The notes: a model not told the origin generated them from the sequence alone. Positions 36,032-47,097 are shown, counted from the first letter of the stretch. The stretch: 64,000 nucleotides of DNA from Polynucleobacter asymbioticus QLW-P1DMWA-1 (GCF_000016345.1 NC_009379.1:1860001-1924000), one strand, 5' to 3'. Numbers and translations are program-made.

Positions 36032-37468
36032 TTACTTCACATGAATAATTTTGAGACTGTTGGTACCGCCTGGTTCGCCCATGGGTTCTCCAGAGGTCAA
36101 CACCACGGTATCTCCAGCCTTTACCGCGCCCGCCTTCTTTAGGCAGGTTTCCACCTCTTGCAATGCTGTATCTCGCTCTTTGGTGTAATCAAGCCCTATT
36201 GGAGTCACATTACGGTAAGTACTCAATGCGCGCTGCGTTGCGATCTTCGAAGTCAGCGCAAAAATCGGAACATGGATATTGTGACGACTCATCCACACGG
36301 CAGTAGATCCAGAATCCGTCAATGCTGCGATGGCATTAGCGTGTAAATGGTGAGCCGTAAATAATGCGCCCAAGGCAATCGTCTGGTCAATACGCGCAAA
36401 AGTTTGATCTAAAAAATCTGTATCCAATTTCACTGGATCAGATTTCTCCGCCTCTATGCATATTTCTGCCATGGCTTTAATTGTCTGCACTGGGTAAGAA
36501 CCTGCAGCAGACTCAGCAGACAACATCACAGCATCGGTACCATCTAATACAGCATTTGCCACATCACTTACTTCTGCACGAGTTGGCACAGGTGCACTAA
36601 TCATAGACTCCATCATTTGAGTGGCGGTGATTGTAAATTTATCGGCTTCGCGTGCCCACTTAATCATGCGCTTTTGCAATGCAGGCACAGCTGCATTGCC
36701 AACCTCGATAGCGAGATCTCCACGAGCTACCATAATTCCATCGCTCTCGGCGATGATGCTCTTTAAGGCTTCAGCCTCAATCGCTTCAGCACGCTCTACC
36801 TTGGCAATCGTTCTTACTTTGCCAACTCCATATTTAACACTCGCTGCATCAGCTAAACGACGCGCATATGCCATATCAGCCCCATCCTTTGGGAAGCTAA
36901 TAGCGAGAAAATCTACACCCATAGCAATCGCAGCATCCAAATCAGCAATATCTTTTTCTGTTAATGCTGGTGCTGTTAAGCCGCCGCCAGCTCGATTAAT
37001 ACCTTTATTGTTGGATAGCGGACCACCTTGCTCTACTAACGTGAAAATCTCACCGCCCTTGACGCTCTCAACACGCAGCACCACTAAGCCATCATTTAAT
37101 AAAAGACGGTCACCTGGTTTCACATCATTTGGCAACTCTTTGTAGTCCAGTCCTATGCGCCCTTGATTGCCGAGCTCGCATGCCACATCTAAAATAAATT
37201 TTTCACCTTCTTGAAGCAAGATTTTGCTGTCTTCAAATTTTCCTACTCGAATCTTTGGCCCCTGTAGGTCGGCCATAATTCCGACTTCTTTACCTACCTC
37301 AGCAGAAATGCTGCGCACTAAATCATGACGTGCTTTGTGATCCGCTACAGTGCCATGTGAAAAATTCATACGCACTACATCTACGCCCGCACGAATCATC
37401 TCGCGTAACACTTCAGGCTTTTCTGAGGCAGGCCCTAAGGTTGCAATGATTTTGGTTGCTCTTAGCAT
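36032..37468 (-). CDS. pyk: Pyruvate kinase
   Basis: Converts PEP and ADP to pyruvate and ATP. The 478-aa protein has [48 protein letters not shown] and the signature [22 protein letters not shown] (two adjacent parts). The C-terminal allosteric domain contains [14 protein letters not shown]. It is 2 bp from pgk, so glycolytic genes are probably transcribed together. Confidence 0.97.
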   Translation of the reverse strand: MLRATKIIATLGPASEKPEVLREMIRAGVDVVRMNFSHGTVADHKARHDLVRSISAEVGKEVGIMADLQGPKIRVGKFEDSKILLQEGEKFILDVACELGNQGRIGLDYKELPNDVKPGDRLLLNDGLVVLRVESVKGGEIFTLVEQGGPLSNNKGINRAGGGLTAPALTEKDIADLDAAIAMGVDFLAISFPKDGADMAYARRLADAASVKYGVGKVRTIAKVERAEAIEAEALKSIIAESDGIMVARGDLAIEVGNAAVPALQKRMIKWAREADKFTITATQMMESMISAPVPTRAEVSDVANAVLDGTDAVMLSAESAAGSYPVQTIKAMAEICIEAEKSDPVKLDTDFLDQTFARIDQTIALGALFTAHHLHANAIAALTDSGSTAVWMSRHNIHVPIFALTSKIATQRALSTYRNVTPIGLDYTKERDTALQEVETCLKKAGAVKAGDTVVLTSGEPMGEPGGTNSLKIIHVK

Positions 37469-37470
37469 GT

Positions 37471-38682
37471 TTAGTCTTTCGCCCGTTCGGCCAATACTGC
37501 AAAGGCTGGCAAAGTTTTGCCTTCAAGGAATTCCAAGAAAGCACCTCCACCAGTTGATATGTAATCTACTTGATTTTCAATACCGTACTTAGCGATTGCA
37601 GCCAAAGTATCACCGCCACCAGCAATAGAGAACGCAGGTGAGTGTGCGATTGCGGCTGCCAACATTTTGGTTCCACCACCAAATTGGTCAATCTCAAATA
37701 CGCCCAAGGGACCATTCCACACAATCGTACCGGCATGCGCCAACATGATGGATAAGCGTGCCGCGGTTTTTGGCCCAATATCTAAAATCATGTCGTCCTC
37801 TGCTACCTGATCAGCAGCGACGCGGTTCGCACGGGCCAATGGAGATAACTCATTAGCAACAACAACGTCCTCTGGAATGGGTACATGGGCGCCACGCTTT
37901 TCCATGAGCTCCATAATTTCTCTGGCTTCGTCCACTAAGTCTGGCTCGGCGAGTGATTTACCAATGGGTAATCCCTTAGCCAACATGAAGGTATTCGCAA
38001 TACCACCACCAACAATCAGCTCATCTACTTTTTCGGATAAAGCCTTAAGGATGGTCAGCTTGGAGGAGACTTTAGAGCCAGCAACAATCGCCACCAAAGG
38101 GCGCTTTGGACTAGCGAGCGCTCGACTTAAAGCATCTAACTCGGCAGCCATCAAAGGGCCTGCACAGGCAATCGGCGCAAATTTTGCAACCCCATAAGTA
38201 GTTGCTTCAGCGCGATGGGCAGTACCAAATGCATCGTTGACATAGACATCACACAGCGCTGCGATTTTCTTTGCTAACTCATCGCTATTTTTTTTCTCGC
38301 CGACATTTAAGCGGCAGTTCTCCAGCAAAACTATTTCTCCTGGGCTTACCTCAAAACCACCATCAACCCAATCACTAATCAATGGAACTTTGCGATTTAA
38401 TAAAGCCGCAATTCGATCCGCCACCGGAGCCAAACTGTCTTCGGGTTTAAATTGCCCTTCTGTTGGACGACCCAAATGAGATGTCACCATTACGGCAGCC
38501 CCTGCATCCAAACACATCTGTACAGCAGGCATAGAAGCTCGGATACGAGTGTCTTCAGTGATATTTCCGGCTTCGTCCTGCGGCACATTAAGGTCAGCAC
38601 GAATAAGTACTCGTTTACCTTTTAATTGGCCTGATTGGGCTAAATCGGTTAAACGCTTAACTTTAAATAAAGATTCCGGCAT
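37471..38682 (-). CDS. pgk: Phosphoglycerate kinase
   Basis: Makes ATP from 1,3-bisphosphoglycerate. The 403-aa protein has [72 protein letters not shown] and [11 protein letters not shown]. First gene of the minus-strand run leading into pyk, fba and the purine genes. It diverges from ilvE across 193 bp. Confidence 0.97.
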   Translation of the reverse strand: MPESLFKVKRLTDLAQSGQLKGKRVLIRADLNVPQDEAGNITEDTRIRASMPAVQMCLDAGAAVMVTSHLGRPTEGQFKPEDSLAPVADRIAALLNRKVPLISDWVDGGFEVSPGEIVLLENCRLNVGEKKNSDELAKKIAALCDVYVNDAFGTAHRAEATTYGVAKFAPIACAGPLMAAELDALSRALASPKRPLVAIVAGSKVSSKLTILKALSEKVDELIVGGGIANTFMLAKGLPIGKSLAEPDLVDEAREIMELMEKRGAHVPIPEDVVVANELSPLARANRVAADQVAEDDMILDIGPKTAARLSIMLAHAGTIVWNGPLGVFEIDQFGGGTKMLAAAIAHSPAFSIAGGGDTLAAIAKYGIENQVDYISTGGGAFLEFLEGKTLPAFAVLAERAKD

Positions 38683-38781
38683 GAGATTGGCTAATTAAGG
38701 TGGTTTAGGGGAAAACTCCATTCTAAATCGTCTAGCCCCACGACCCCAAAGGACTTACCCTGCCTGCTCTACAATAAGAAC

Positions 38782-38811
38782 TTGGACGCATTGAGAGTCA
38801 AAAGGCATAAA
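38782..38811 (+). promoter_or_regulatory. Possible sigma-70 promoter of ilvE
   Basis: TTGGAC (38782-38787) and CATAAA (38806-38811) with an 18-bp spacer, 65 bp upstream of ilvE in the pgk-ilvE divergent gap. Each box matches four of six consensus bases, so this is tentative. Confidence 0.3.
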
Positions 38812-38875
38812 AACCACCTGACCCAGTACCCCGTTTAATCCGCAATGAGTTAACAGACACAAAGGTAGAGAAAAA

Positions 38876-39799
38876 ATGTCGATGTCCGACCGCGATGGTT
38901 TTATTTGGTCCGATGGGAAGCTAATTCCTTGGCGCGAGGCCAATATTCACGTTTTAACCCATAGTCTTCACTACGGAATGGGCGTTTTTGAGGGTATTCG
39001 TGCCTATAAAACCCCCCAAGGCACCGCTATTTTTCGACTGCCTGAGCACGTAAAACGCCTATTTAATGGCACCAAAATCTTCCAAATGAACATGCCGTAT
39101 AGCCCTGAAGAGATCACTAAGGGCATTATTGATACGGTTAACAGCAATAAACTAGAAGCCTGCTATATCCGCCCTATCATCTTTATTGGCTCGCAAAAGC
39201 TCGGAATCTCCCCTAAGGGCAATACCATTCATACGGCTATTGCGGCCTGGGAATGGGGTGCTTATTTAGGCGAAGATGGCCTGAACAAGGGAATTCGCGT
39301 AAAAACATCTTCTTTTACCCGCCATTTCGTCAACTCTTCGCTGGTACGGGCTAAGGCTTCGGGTTACTACATTAACTCGATTTTGGCTAATCAAGAAGTT
39401 ACTGCCAATGGATATGATGAAGCTTTGCTGCTAGATACTGAAGGCTATGTATCTGAAGGCTCAGGCGAAAACTTATTCATGGTGCGCAACGGTATTGTTT
39501 ACACACCAGATTTAGCTTCTTGTTTAGATGGCATTACACGCGACTCTGTAATGCAAATTGCAAAAGATTTGGGATACGAAGTACGCGAAAAACGTTTAAC
39601 GCGTGACGAAGTGTATTCTGCTGATGAAGCATTCTTTACAGGTACAGCTGCTGAGGTAACTCCAATTCGCGAATTAGATGACCGCTCCATTGGTGATGGT
39701 GAGCGTGGCCCCATTACAGAGAGAATTCAAAAAACTTATTTTGATGCCGTCTACGGTAGAAACGATCAGTACAAAAAGTGGCTTACTTACGTTAAATAA
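38876..39799 (+). CDS. ilvE: Branched-chain amino acid aminotransferase
   Basis: A fold-type IV PLP aminotransferase for Leu, Ile and Val. The 307-aa protein has DGKLIPWREANIHVLTHSLHYGMGVFEGIR (adjacent parts), the PLP-lysine region VRAKASGYYINSILA, and the signature EALLLDTEGYVSEGSGENLF, followed by GTAAEVTPIREL. It heads the plus-strand group ilvE-zinc finger-waaF seen in other Burkholderiales. Confidence 0.97.
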   Translation: MSMSDRDGFIWSDGKLIPWREANIHVLTHSLHYGMGVFEGIRAYKTPQGTAIFRLPEHVKRLFNGTKIFQMNMPYSPEEITKGIIDTVNSNKLEACYIRPIIFIGSQKLGISPKGNTIHTAIAAWEWGAYLGEDGLNKGIRVKTSSFTRHFVNSSLVRAKASGYYINSILANQEVTANGYDEALLLDTEGYVSEGSGENLFMVRNGIVYTPDLASCLDGITRDSVMQIAKDLGYEVREKRLTRDEVYSADEAFFTGTAAEVTPIRELDDRSIGDGERGPITERIQKTYFDAVYGRNDQYKKWLTYVK

Positions 39800-39823
39800 T
39801 ATTTAGTGATCAGGAAGTTAAAT

Positions 39824-40012
39824 ATGACTGCAGCCCAAACAGTGATGGTGGATGGAAAAGATTTGCCATTGCATTGCCCTACCAGCAATACGCCGGCATG
39901 GAATTCTCATCCACGCGTTTTTTTAGACATTACAAAAACTGGGGAAGCAAAGTGTCCATACTGTGGCGCTGAGTACAAACTCATTCCCGGCACCGAACCA
40001 CACGGACATTGA
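39824..40012 (+). CDS. Small zinc-finger protein (zf-CHCC type)
   Basis: A 62-aa protein with C...H...CPYCG spacing (LHCPTS, NSHPRVFLDI, AKCPYCGAEYKL), matching the zf-CHCC family related to the complex I subunit NDUFS6. The role in bacteria is unclear. I choose the ATG at 39824, preceded by AGGAAG, rather than the GTG at 39806. It lies 24 bp after ilvE. Confidence 0.88.
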   Translation: MTAAQTVMVDGKDLPLHCPTSNTPAWNSHPRVFLDITKTGEAKCPYCGAEYKLIPGTEPHGH

Positions 40013-40019
40013 ATCTGAT

Positions 40020-40042
40020 CAGCACCTCTTTGCGAGGTGCTG
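40020..40042 (+). terminator. Stem-loop between the zinc-finger gene and waaF
   Basis: A perfect 9-bp stem CAGCACCTC / GAGGTGCTG with a 5-nt loop, starting 8 bp after the zinc-finger stop. There is no T run, so it may be an mRNA-stabilising or attenuating hairpin rather than a true terminator. Confidence 0.45.
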
Positions 40043-40058
40043 AGTCGGGATACATCAT

Positions 40059-41090
40059 ATGCACGGTATTCTGATCATCGCCCCAAACTGGATTGGGGAC
40101 GCCGTCATGACTCAGCCTTTATTGGCTCACCTCAAAACCCAATTTCCAAACTCCAAAATTGATGTTCTAGCCAGTGTTTGGGTTGCTCCTATTTATCGGG
40201 CTTGCACAGAGGTAAACGAAGTAATAGATGCACATTTTGAACATAAAAAATTGCAATGGGATTTGCGTAAACAATTAGCAAAAAAAATAGCGGGGAAAAA
40301 ATATCAAGCCTGCTTTGTCTTGCCCAATAGCTTTAAATCTGCACTCATTCCATGGCTTGCTAATATTCCTTTTCGTATTGGCTATCGAGGTGAATTACGT
40401 TTTGGCCTGATTAACTTAGCACTAGAAAATCCTAGCAAGGTAAATCGGCCGCCGATGGTAGAGCACTATCTTGCACTAAGTAGTTTGTTGCAAGAAGATC
40501 AACAGGCAATACCACGCAAGCTCACCCCCACACTCAATGTTTCATCAGCTGCGCAAGAGTCTGTTGAAAAGAAATTAAGCAATCTTAAGATTCCATCTCA
40601 AACACTTTATATTTTTTGCCCAGGCGCAGAGTATGGTCCAAGCAAACGCTGGCCTACAGATCACTTTGCCAAATTGGCTCAAGAATTGATACAGGAAAAC
40701 TCTACTAATCAAATCATTCTTCTTGGGGGCAAAGGAGATCAAGCTATCTCCCAAGAAATTGCATCGCAAGCAAATCAAGCATCTCGTATTCACAACTGGT
40801 CAGGAACAACCACTTTAGATGAGGCTATTGCGTTAATTGGTATGGCTAAAGCAGTCATTAGTAACGATTCTGGCTTAATGCACATTGCTGCCGCACTCAG
40901 AACCCCGCAAGTTGCGATCTTCGGTTCTAGTGACCCCGCTCATACCCCGCCTTTATCAGACAAGGCTAAAGTCATTTGGTTAAATCTACCCTGTAGCCCC
41001 TGCCACAAAAAAGAGTGCCCCCTTGGTCATTTGCAGTGCTTAAAAGACATCTCTCCTGAACAAGTATTGGCTACACTAAACACCTTGTAA
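40059..41090 (+). CDS. waaF: ADP-heptose:LPS heptosyltransferase II
   Basis: A GT9 enzyme that adds the second heptose of the LPS inner core. The 343-aa protein begins MHGILIIAPNWIGDAVMTQPLLAHL, the typical WaaF start, with FRIGYRGELRFGLIN, FCPGAEYGPSKRWP, and the donor-site segment VISNDSGLMHIAAALRTPQVAIFGSSDPAHTPP (adjacent parts). The CSPCHKKECPLGHLQC tail with four Cys is a normal feature of the family. Confidence 0.96.
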   Translation: MHGILIIAPNWIGDAVMTQPLLAHLKTQFPNSKIDVLASVWVAPIYRACTEVNEVIDAHFEHKKLQWDLRKQLAKKIAGKKYQACFVLPNSFKSALIPWLANIPFRIGYRGELRFGLINLALENPSKVNRPPMVEHYLALSSLLQEDQQAIPRKLTPTLNVSSAAQESVEKKLSNLKIPSQTLYIFCPGAEYGPSKRWPTDHFAKLAQELIQENSTNQIILLGGKGDQAISQEIASQANQASRIHNWSGTTTLDEAIALIGMAKAVISNDSGLMHIAAALRTPQVAIFGSSDPAHTPPLSDKAKVIWLNLPCSPCHKKECPLGHLQCLKDISPEQVLATLNTL

Positions 41091-41112
41091 TCTTTTCCCA
41101 GAAAAGTGAGCC

Positions 41113-41547
41113 ATGACCAAACTAGCTAGACTCTTTCACAATGCTGACGATGTAGTAGACGCTTGGCGTGATGCACTTCGTCATCGCGATGTTAAAGGTG
41201 CTTTAGATATTTGGCTCGATGATGACTCTATAACTTGCGTGCTTCCTGAAGGCCATCGCCTGAGCGGTCATGCAGAAATTCGTGAAGGCCTAGAAAGGCT
41301 TCTAGCTAAGCAACCTTTATTTCTGGAACCCATTGCTTGTATTAGCCATTCAGTTCTGGGGGCTGCCATATATGACACTACAGAAGCAGTTCACTTAAGA
41401 CCCGATCAAGTGGAGGCAGAATTTTTCCTCAACATCACCTTGGTTCTCTTACAGGACAGTCAAGGCTGGCGGATTGCACACTTACATGCTAGTCACTCTA
41501 CCGAAGAAACATTTGACGCTCCTTCTACACCTCACGGATTGCATTAG
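41113..41547 (+). CDS. NTF2-like (SnoaL-type) protein
   Basis: A 144-aa single-domain protein with the alpha+beta cone pattern of NTF2-like proteins: helix VVDAWRDALRHRDVKGALDIWLDDDSITCVLPEGHRLSG (several adjacent elements), then AEIREGLERLL and a strand-rich C-terminal half ending GWRIAHLHASHS. No catalytic residue set is recognisable. It is 22 bp after waaF and 9 bp before the next gene, so it is in the same transcript. Confidence 0.78.
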   Translation: MTKLARLFHNADDVVDAWRDALRHRDVKGALDIWLDDDSITCVLPEGHRLSGHAEIREGLERLLAKQPLFLEPIACISHSVLGAAIYDTTEAVHLRPDQVEAEFFLNITLVLLQDSQGWRIAHLHASHSTEETFDAPSTPHGLH

Positions 41548-41556
41548 TAATCCGAA

Positions 41557-42177
41557 ATGGATGATCAAGTACTTCGCTCATTAGTTAAATGGCCTAATGT
41601 TCCCGAGTGTTTTGGCTGGCTTGCACTAGATCGTCGTGGGCAATGGCGTATGCGTGATGAATTCGCCCAGCAAAATCACTTATCTGGCCAAGTCATAGTG
41701 CATCGCGCCCTAAGTGAATTTATCTCCAGAAATTATGCATGTGACCAAGCAGGAAATTACTTTTTTCAAAATGGTCCACAACGTGTGTTTGTCACCCTAG
41801 ATTACACACCTTGGATAGTACGTATTACCCCTGCGCAAGAAGGATCACAATTCCTCACCCAATGTCAAACCCCATTTGCACCCAGCGCAGCATTCAGCGA
41901 TGAGCAGGGAAATATTTATATTGCTGGGTCTACCCATCAAACTATTGATGAGAATAATCAAAAACAGTCTTTTGTTAATGAAGCATGCCAAAGTGTGGCG
42001 ATACTGCATGATCACGATCTAGATCATTTTTCTGAATTAGCTATCCTGCGTGAACAAGCTTGTAGCTTTGGCGGGTCTTGGACCTGGCATGGAAAACAGC
42101 TGCCCTTAGACCCCATCCTTTCTAACGAATTAAGTCAGCGCTTTCATTACATCAAAAGTCCCACGCCTACTACCTAA
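41557..42177 (+). CDS. Conserved hypothetical protein (DUF2946-like)
   Basis: A 206-aa cytoplasmic protein. The start MDDQVLRSLVKWPNVPECFGWLALDRRGQW and the segment NYFFQNGPQRVFVTLDYTPWIVR resemble a Burkholderiales family that I recall being annotated DUF2946; I cannot confirm the number. It has no signal peptide or membrane helix and no known function. It sits last in the ilvE-waaF plus-strand run, its stop only 1 bp from the stop of the convergent M48 protease gene. Confidence 0.7.
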   Translation: MDDQVLRSLVKWPNVPECFGWLALDRRGQWRMRDEFAQQNHLSGQVIVHRALSEFISRNYACDQAGNYFFQNGPQRVFVTLDYTPWIVRITPAQEGSQFLTQCQTPFAPSAAFSDEQGNIYIAGSTHQTIDENNQKQSFVNEACQSVAILHDHDLDHFSELAILREQACSFGGSWTWHGKQLPLDPILSNELSQRFHYIKSPTPTT

Positions 42178-42178
42178 C

Positions 42179-43867
42179 CTAACTAGGTAATTGTTTGTTT
42201 TCTTTGAGCTCGTCTTGATACTGACGTTGCATTTCGCGCAAACGAGCATCAATACTAGAACCCTGATAAAAATCTGAGCCACCAGCCGCACGGGCAATCC
42301 TCAATTGCTCAATGGCAGATGGCCATGCACCTTCAAGCGCATATTTTTCTCCCAGAGCGTAGTGACGCATAGGGATATTGTTAGCCTTCTCATAAGCATT
42401 GGACAGCATTCCCCACCAAACAATCTCATTAGGCTGTGATTTTGTACGCGCCTTTAACCAAGCAATAGCATCGTTCGTTCTGCCCAACTTTAATTCAGCA
42501 TTAATCATGGCTGCGCCAGCCGCATAAGACTGAGGGTATGCACGTAAAGCAGTCTGCGCAATTTGTAGTGCCTCTTCATTTTTACCCCTAGCTAGCGCCA
42601 ACTCTGAAGCGGTGATATCCAAAGAAAGGCTTTGGCGCTGAATAGGCGATCCTGGGGCGCTCGATTTTTGCGCTAAATTACGTGCTTGTTGCAAATCAGC
42701 CTCTGCCTGATCCCACTTGCCCTGTCTTTGAGCAATTAGGGCCAAACCATAAAAGCCTTCCATTTGTTTTCCAGCTTGTGGCTGCTTGCTTAAACTGTCA
42801 AAAGTATTTTTTAAGTCGTAGAGCCCACTAGAGGTTCCCGCTTGTTCCATACGAGCCCGAGCCTTAATAAAGTAAAACTCAGCTGATGTGGGTACATTGC
42901 GCGGAGGCACAGTACGTGCACGATCTTGCATATCCGCAATACGGTCAATTGTTAAAGGGTGAGTACGAACATACGATGGTACTCCCTTGTCCATAATTCC
43001 AGTGGCCTTTTGTAAGCGCTGAAAAAATCCTGGGGCGCCATTAACGTCATAACCACTGGCATCCAAGATCTGAAAACCAATACGATCCGCCTCACGCTCA
43101 GCATCTCTAGAATATGACAGCTGGTTATTAATGGCGACCGCTTGTCCGCCCTGCATAAGGCCAGCCGCGGCCTGAGGATTGCGTGATGCAGCTAATGCAC
43201 CAAGCAGTACTCCAGCTAAAGCAATCATTGTGTTGGTAGCTTGCTTATCCATTTGCCTGGCTAAATGACGCTGCAATACGTGGCCAGTTTCATGACCCAT
43301 TACGGAAGCTACTTCAGAGTCTGATTCTGCATTGACAATCAAGCCTGTATGAAAACCAATGAATCCACCCGGCAATGCGAATGCATTAATGCTGCTATCT
43401 TTTACCGCAAATAATTCAAAATTGTAGGCACCACTACCCTGCTCATTAGCACCACCCAGCTGAGCTTTCTTTGCAGCCTGTAATAAACGTCGCTCCATTT
43501 GATTAAGGTAATCATAGATCGGTAAATCATTTGAATAATCAGGATCCGGCCTAATTTGACGCATGATTAACTCACCATACTTACGCTCATCTATGCGACT
43601 TAATGAATCTCCGCCGGGATCACCCATATCTGGCAACACAATATTAGACTGAGTATAGGTAGTTCTAGTTGGCGCATTAGTGGGTCGCGCGTCTGGAGAC
43701 TGCATAGCACGGCCAATATTCTGTATAGCTGCTGAATTTCCCTCAACAGAAACATCGCCTGTTACTGAGGCTGCATAAGTAGGGGAAAGACCTGAGCAAG
43801 TCAGGGTCAATATTAGTTGGGCAGTGACTAAACGCCACAAAAAGGAGGGTTTTTTATCTAACTTCAT
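42179..43867 (-). CDS. M48 family metalloprotease with TPR domain (BepA/YfgC-like)
   Basis: A periplasmic zinc protease thought to act in outer-membrane protein and LptD quality control. A signal peptide covers about residues 1-33 ([19 protein letters not shown]...AYAAS-like end). The zinc motif HExxH is [17 protein letters not shown], with the third ligand Glu in [15 protein letters not shown]. The C-terminal third is TPR-like helices. The ATG at 43867 is preferred to that at 43876 because AGGG lies 9 nt upstream of it. It is about 120 residues longer at the N-terminus and linkers than E. coli BepA. Confidence 0.88.
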   Translation of the reverse strand: MKLDKKPSFLWRLVTAQLILTLTCSGLSPTYAASVTGDVSVEGNSAAIQNIGRAMQSPDARPTNAPTRTTYTQSNIVLPDMGDPGGDSLSRIDERKYGELIMRQIRPDPDYSNDLPIYDYLNQMERRLLQAAKKAQLGGANEQGSGAYNFELFAVKDSSINAFALPGGFIGFHTGLIVNAESDSEVASVMGHETGHVLQRHLARQMDKQATNTMIALAGVLLGALAASRNPQAAAGLMQGGQAVAINNQLSYSRDAEREADRIGFQILDASGYDVNGAPGFFQRLQKATGIMDKGVPSYVRTHPLTIDRIADMQDRARTVPPRNVPTSAEFYFIKARARMEQAGTSSGLYDLKNTFDSLSKQPQAGKQMEGFYGLALIAQRQGKWDQAEADLQQARNLAQKSSAPGSPIQRQSLSLDITASELALARGKNEEALQIAQTALRAYPQSYAAGAAMINAELKLGRTNDAIAWLKARTKSQPNEIVWWGMLSNAYEKANNIPMRHYALGEKYALEGAWPSAIEQLRIARAAGGSDFYQGSSIDARLREMQRQYQDELKENKQLPS

Positions 43868-43899
43868 GTCTTGCATCCCTATATGGTAAAACTTATCCC

Positions 43900-44376
43900 A
43901 TGAATAAACTAACTCATTTTGATGATAGCGGGCAAGCCCACATGGTAAACGTAGGTGATAAGCCAGCCACCCATAGAATAGCTATTGCTACAGGCAAAAT
44001 TACAATGCTGCTGGAAACCTTCAAAATGGTTGAAACCGGGAATCATAAAAAAGGTGATGTTTTAGGTATTGCTCGAATAGCAGGGATCCAGGCATCCAAA
44101 AGAACTGCTGACCTCATCCCCCTATGCCACCCATTAGCTTTGACGCATGTCAGCCTAGAATTTCGACTTGACTCAACTACCAGCACCATTAGCTGTAAAG
44201 TCAGAGCAGAAACTACGGGCCCGACAGGCGTGGAAATGGAAGCGCTGACTGCAGTCCAAGTAGCCCTACTCACTATCTATGACATGTGTAAAGCGGTGGA
44301 CCGTGGCATGGTAATGGGCGACATCAAGCTACTTGAGAAGAGTGGTGGGAAGTCTGGGGAGTGGAAGCTAGCCTAG
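43900..44376 (+). CDS. moaC: Cyclic pyranopterin monophosphate synthase
   Basis: MoaC makes cPMP, the first stable intermediate of molybdenum cofactor synthesis. The 158-aa protein has [25 protein letters not shown] (adjacent parts), [51 protein letters not shown] (adjacent parts) and [12 protein letters not shown]. No other moa gene lies in the window. Divergent from the M48 gene by 32 bp. Confidence 0.97.
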   Translation: MNKLTHFDDSGQAHMVNVGDKPATHRIAIATGKITMLLETFKMVETGNHKKGDVLGIARIAGIQASKRTADLIPLCHPLALTHVSLEFRLDSTTSTISCKVRAETTGPTGVEMEALTAVQVALLTIYDMCKAVDRGMVMGDIKLLEKSGGKSGEWKLA

Positions 44377-44391
44377 CGGCAACTTAACAAA

Positions 44392-45963
44392 CTATTGATT
44401 CATTTCAATCAGATCTGAATGAATTTTTTTAAGCACTTCACCCCAATTGCCCTTCGCTGATTGGCGATACAAAGTCATTGATGGGTACCACGGGCTATCA
44501 GCCCTCTCTAGCATCCAGCGCCAATCAGGAACATAAGGCAATAGCATCCATGTTTTCTTTCCTAGTGCACCACTCAAGTGTGCAACGCTTGTATCTACAC
44601 TAATAACCAAATCTAACCCCCTAATCAAAGCAGCGGTATCAGAAAAATCGTGTATGTCAGCTGCAAAGTTGAGGATTTGAGGGTTAGCTTCAAGTGTTGC
44701 TTGATCTACGGCACGCACCTCTTTCTGCAAACTAATATATTCAAATCGATCCGGTAGATGAGGAACCATCTCTGACAATAGCAAACTACGATTGCGATCA
44801 TTTTTATGTCTTGGATTGCCGCTCCAAACTAAACCAACCCGTGGTTTAGTTTGGATACCGAGCCTATGAGTCCACTCTTGCAACTTGTCTGAGATTTGTT
44901 CTTGCTTGAGGTAAGGGACTACATTAGGTATGGTCTCAATACTCGTTTTAAATGCGAGAGGCAAACTCAAGAGCGGGCATTGATAATCAAATTCCGGGAG
45001 TGGATCATCCTTAGTAACAAATTGTGAAACCCCTTCCAAATTTGCAAGCAAACTCTTCAGCGCGGGAGGCACCTCTAAGATTACTCGCGCACCTAAATCA
45101 GAAACCAATTTAGCGTAGCGGCAAAACTGAATATAGTCTCCTAAGCCCTGTTCACCGTAAAGCAAAATGGTTTTACCCTGAAGTGACTCAGCCCCAAACC
45201 AAGTAGGTTTATCAAAGCTTCTTTTATCTTGGGGTGCTGTAATTTTTCCAGATCTCCATCTGCTCTCATAAAGCGGCAGCCCACGTTGAAAGTCACCCTG
45301 CAAGAGTAAGGGTAAGCATTTGCTCCATTCCGCTTCAGAATATTCAGGATTGAGCAATAGAGCTTTATCACAATGCTCTATTGCCTCTTCGTATAAACCA
45401 AGCTCAAATAGGGCAATGGCTTTATTGGTCCATGCCTGGTAATAATCTGGCTTAAGAGTAAGTGCATTATTGTGATGCTCTATTGCCAATTCGTAGCGGC
45501 CAAGCTCATATAAGGAATTACCTTTATTAGTCCAAGCTTCAGGATATCCTGGCTGCAAGCTAATAGATTTATCGTGACAAATCAAAGCATCTTCATATAG
45601 CTCTAACTCATGGAGGACATTACCTTTATTAGTCCAAACCTCGTAATAGCTTGGATCCAACTTAATAGACTGGTCAAAAGCTTCAAGAGCGTTTTGATAC
45701 TGCTTTAAAGCCAAATAAATATTACCCAGATTACTTAAAGCCAATGGATTTTTAGGGAGGTGTTTAAGTGATTTTTTGACATGCTCCAAAGCCTCCGTAT
45801 ATTTACCTCTTTGAGCGGCTACCACTCCAAGAAGCCTAAGAGCATGCGGATTATTTGACTGAAATCTGATAGCCTGCTCCAGATATAAATTAGCAGAATC
45901 TAAATTTGAGCTTCTAAGCGCCTCAAGCGCTTTATTAAGAAGAAAACCTACCTGTGGATTCAT
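44392..45963 (-). CDS. TPR protein fused to a GT9-like glycosyltransferase domain
   Basis: A 523-aa protein. Residues about 1-225 are six to seven 34-residue TPRs, several nearly identical in their helices (SYYEVWTNKGNVLHELELYEDAL, PEAWTNKGNSLYELGRYELAI and similar). The rest resembles heptosyltransferase-type domains: GKTILLYGEQGLGDYIQFCRY, PRVGLVWSGNPRHKND and LVISVDTSVAHLSGALGKKTWMLL (the last slightly over one helix). Such TPR-transferases occur near flagellin or pilin glycosylation genes. Substrate unknown. Same strand as the GT41 gene, with an opposite-strand transferase between them. Confidence 0.82.
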   Translation of the reverse strand: MNPQVGFLLNKALEALRSSNLDSANLYLEQAIRFQSNNPHALRLLGVVAAQRGKYTEALEHVKKSLKHLPKNPLALSNLGNIYLALKQYQNALEAFDQSIKLDPSYYEVWTNKGNVLHELELYEDALICHDKSISLQPGYPEAWTNKGNSLYELGRYELAIEHHNNALTLKPDYYQAWTNKAIALFELGLYEEAIEHCDKALLLNPEYSEAEWSKCLPLLLQGDFQRGLPLYESRWRSGKITAPQDKRSFDKPTWFGAESLQGKTILLYGEQGLGDYIQFCRYAKLVSDLGARVILEVPPALKSLLANLEGVSQFVTKDDPLPEFDYQCPLLSLPLAFKTSIETIPNVVPYLKQEQISDKLQEWTHRLGIQTKPRVGLVWSGNPRHKNDRNRSLLLSEMVPHLPDRFEYISLQKEVRAVDQATLEANPQILNFAADIHDFSDTAALIRGLDLVISVDTSVAHLSGALGKKTWMLLPYVPDWRWMLERADSPWYPSMTLYRQSAKGNWGEVLKKIHSDLIEMNQ

Positions 45964-46108
45964 AATGGAATCTTACTTCAAGAACTTAAAATTATTAAAA
46001 TAGATAATTACTGTAACGCCTAATACAATACATGCATCACTCTTAAAAGATACCCTTAGACATTTTTTACGTCTTAGAATCCAGTCTTCGTAAAAAGTAA
46101 AAACTTAA

Positions 46109-47083
46109 ATGAATATATTACTTGTCTCCCATCAGCTAGATTACACGGGAGCGCCAATAGCTCTACTAGAGTTAGCCAAAAGTCTCATTCGTTTAGAGCA
46201 TAAAGTCTGTATATCCTCACTTAAAACGGGACCACTACTAACTGAATTTATTAAATCTGGAATAAATTTATTTGATCATGAAAAAAATACGGCAGATGAT
46301 TACGATTTAATCATCGCCAATACTGTAATTTCCGTACCCCCAAGCCTCAGTTTTGGTAAATCTAGTAAAAAAGTTTTGGCATGGATACACGAATCTGAAT
46401 ACTTTTTTAACATTATTAGGAAATCTCCTGATAATTTTCGCTTGGATGAGCTCAAATTTGTCGCCTTCCCCTCCAAATTTCAAATTGATGAATTTTCAAA
46501 GTGGATGCCCTCCGCCCTCAAGGTCCAACTTAAAAATTGCGTTCAAATACCCAATAATATTGCTATAGATAACAAAGGCCCCTATTTCGTCTGCTCTGGC
46601 GAATGGGAAACAAGAAAAGGTCAAGATCAATTAGTTCGCCACCTAGGGAATTTAGAGGAATTTCCAGAAATCCATTTTGTTGGCGCAATTAAACCTTTGC
46701 ATCTTTCATTAGAAAAATTTGTTTTTACTGGTCACTTGACTCCTCTGGAGGCAAAAAATAGAATTGCTAGCAGCCGAGGGGTGATCAGTTGCGCAGTATC
46801 CGAAACACAAAATTTAGTTGCCATTGAAGCTATGCAACTAGCGGTACCAGTAATGTTAAGTGATATTCCTGCCCATAGAGAATTGAAAAAATTAATTCCA
46901 GATATTGTGATATTTGACGCTTCATCTATTGAATCTTTTAGGTCCAATTTCAAATTACTATTAAATCAATGGGCTGATAGTGCAGCAAGAATGAGGTTAA
47001 AAGAGGCCGCTACTCACTGGTTTGGCATGCTTGAATTTGATAAGAATGTATCAGATTTAATTAATCTTGTTAACGAATCTTAA
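46109..47083 (+). CDS. Glycosyltransferase family 4-like protein
   Basis: A 324-aa protein with a GT-B pattern. The N-terminal MNILLVSHQLDYTGAPIALLEL is typical of GT4 proteins, as are YFVCSGEWETRKGQDQLVRHL and the C-terminal donor-site region VISCAVSETQNLVAIEAMQLAVPVMLSDIPAHREL (adjacent parts) with its E-x7-E-like pair. Donor and acceptor unknown. It is encoded on the opposite strand between two TPR-glycosyltransferases. Base composition is visibly AT-rich compared with the core genes. Confidence 0.82.
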   Translation: MNILLVSHQLDYTGAPIALLELAKSLIRLEHKVCISSLKTGPLLTEFIKSGINLFDHEKNTADDYDLIIANTVISVPPSLSFGKSSKKVLAWIHESEYFFNIIRKSPDNFRLDELKFVAFPSKFQIDEFSKWMPSALKVQLKNCVQIPNNIAIDNKGPYFVCSGEWETRKGQDQLVRHLGNLEEFPEIHFVGAIKPLHLSLEKFVFTGHLTPLEAKNRIASSRGVISCAVSETQNLVAIEAMQLAVPVMLSDIPAHRELKKLIPDIVIFDASSIESFRSNFKLLLNQWADSAARMRLKEAATHWFGMLEFDKNVSDLINLVNES

Positions 47084-47097
47084 ATAATTCTTTTTAT

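Noticed and set aside
36621..37145. 174-codon open frame on the plus strand
   Set aside because: It is antisense to pyk, whose protein is fully conserved; the Ser/Ala-rich translation is typical of a mirror frame.
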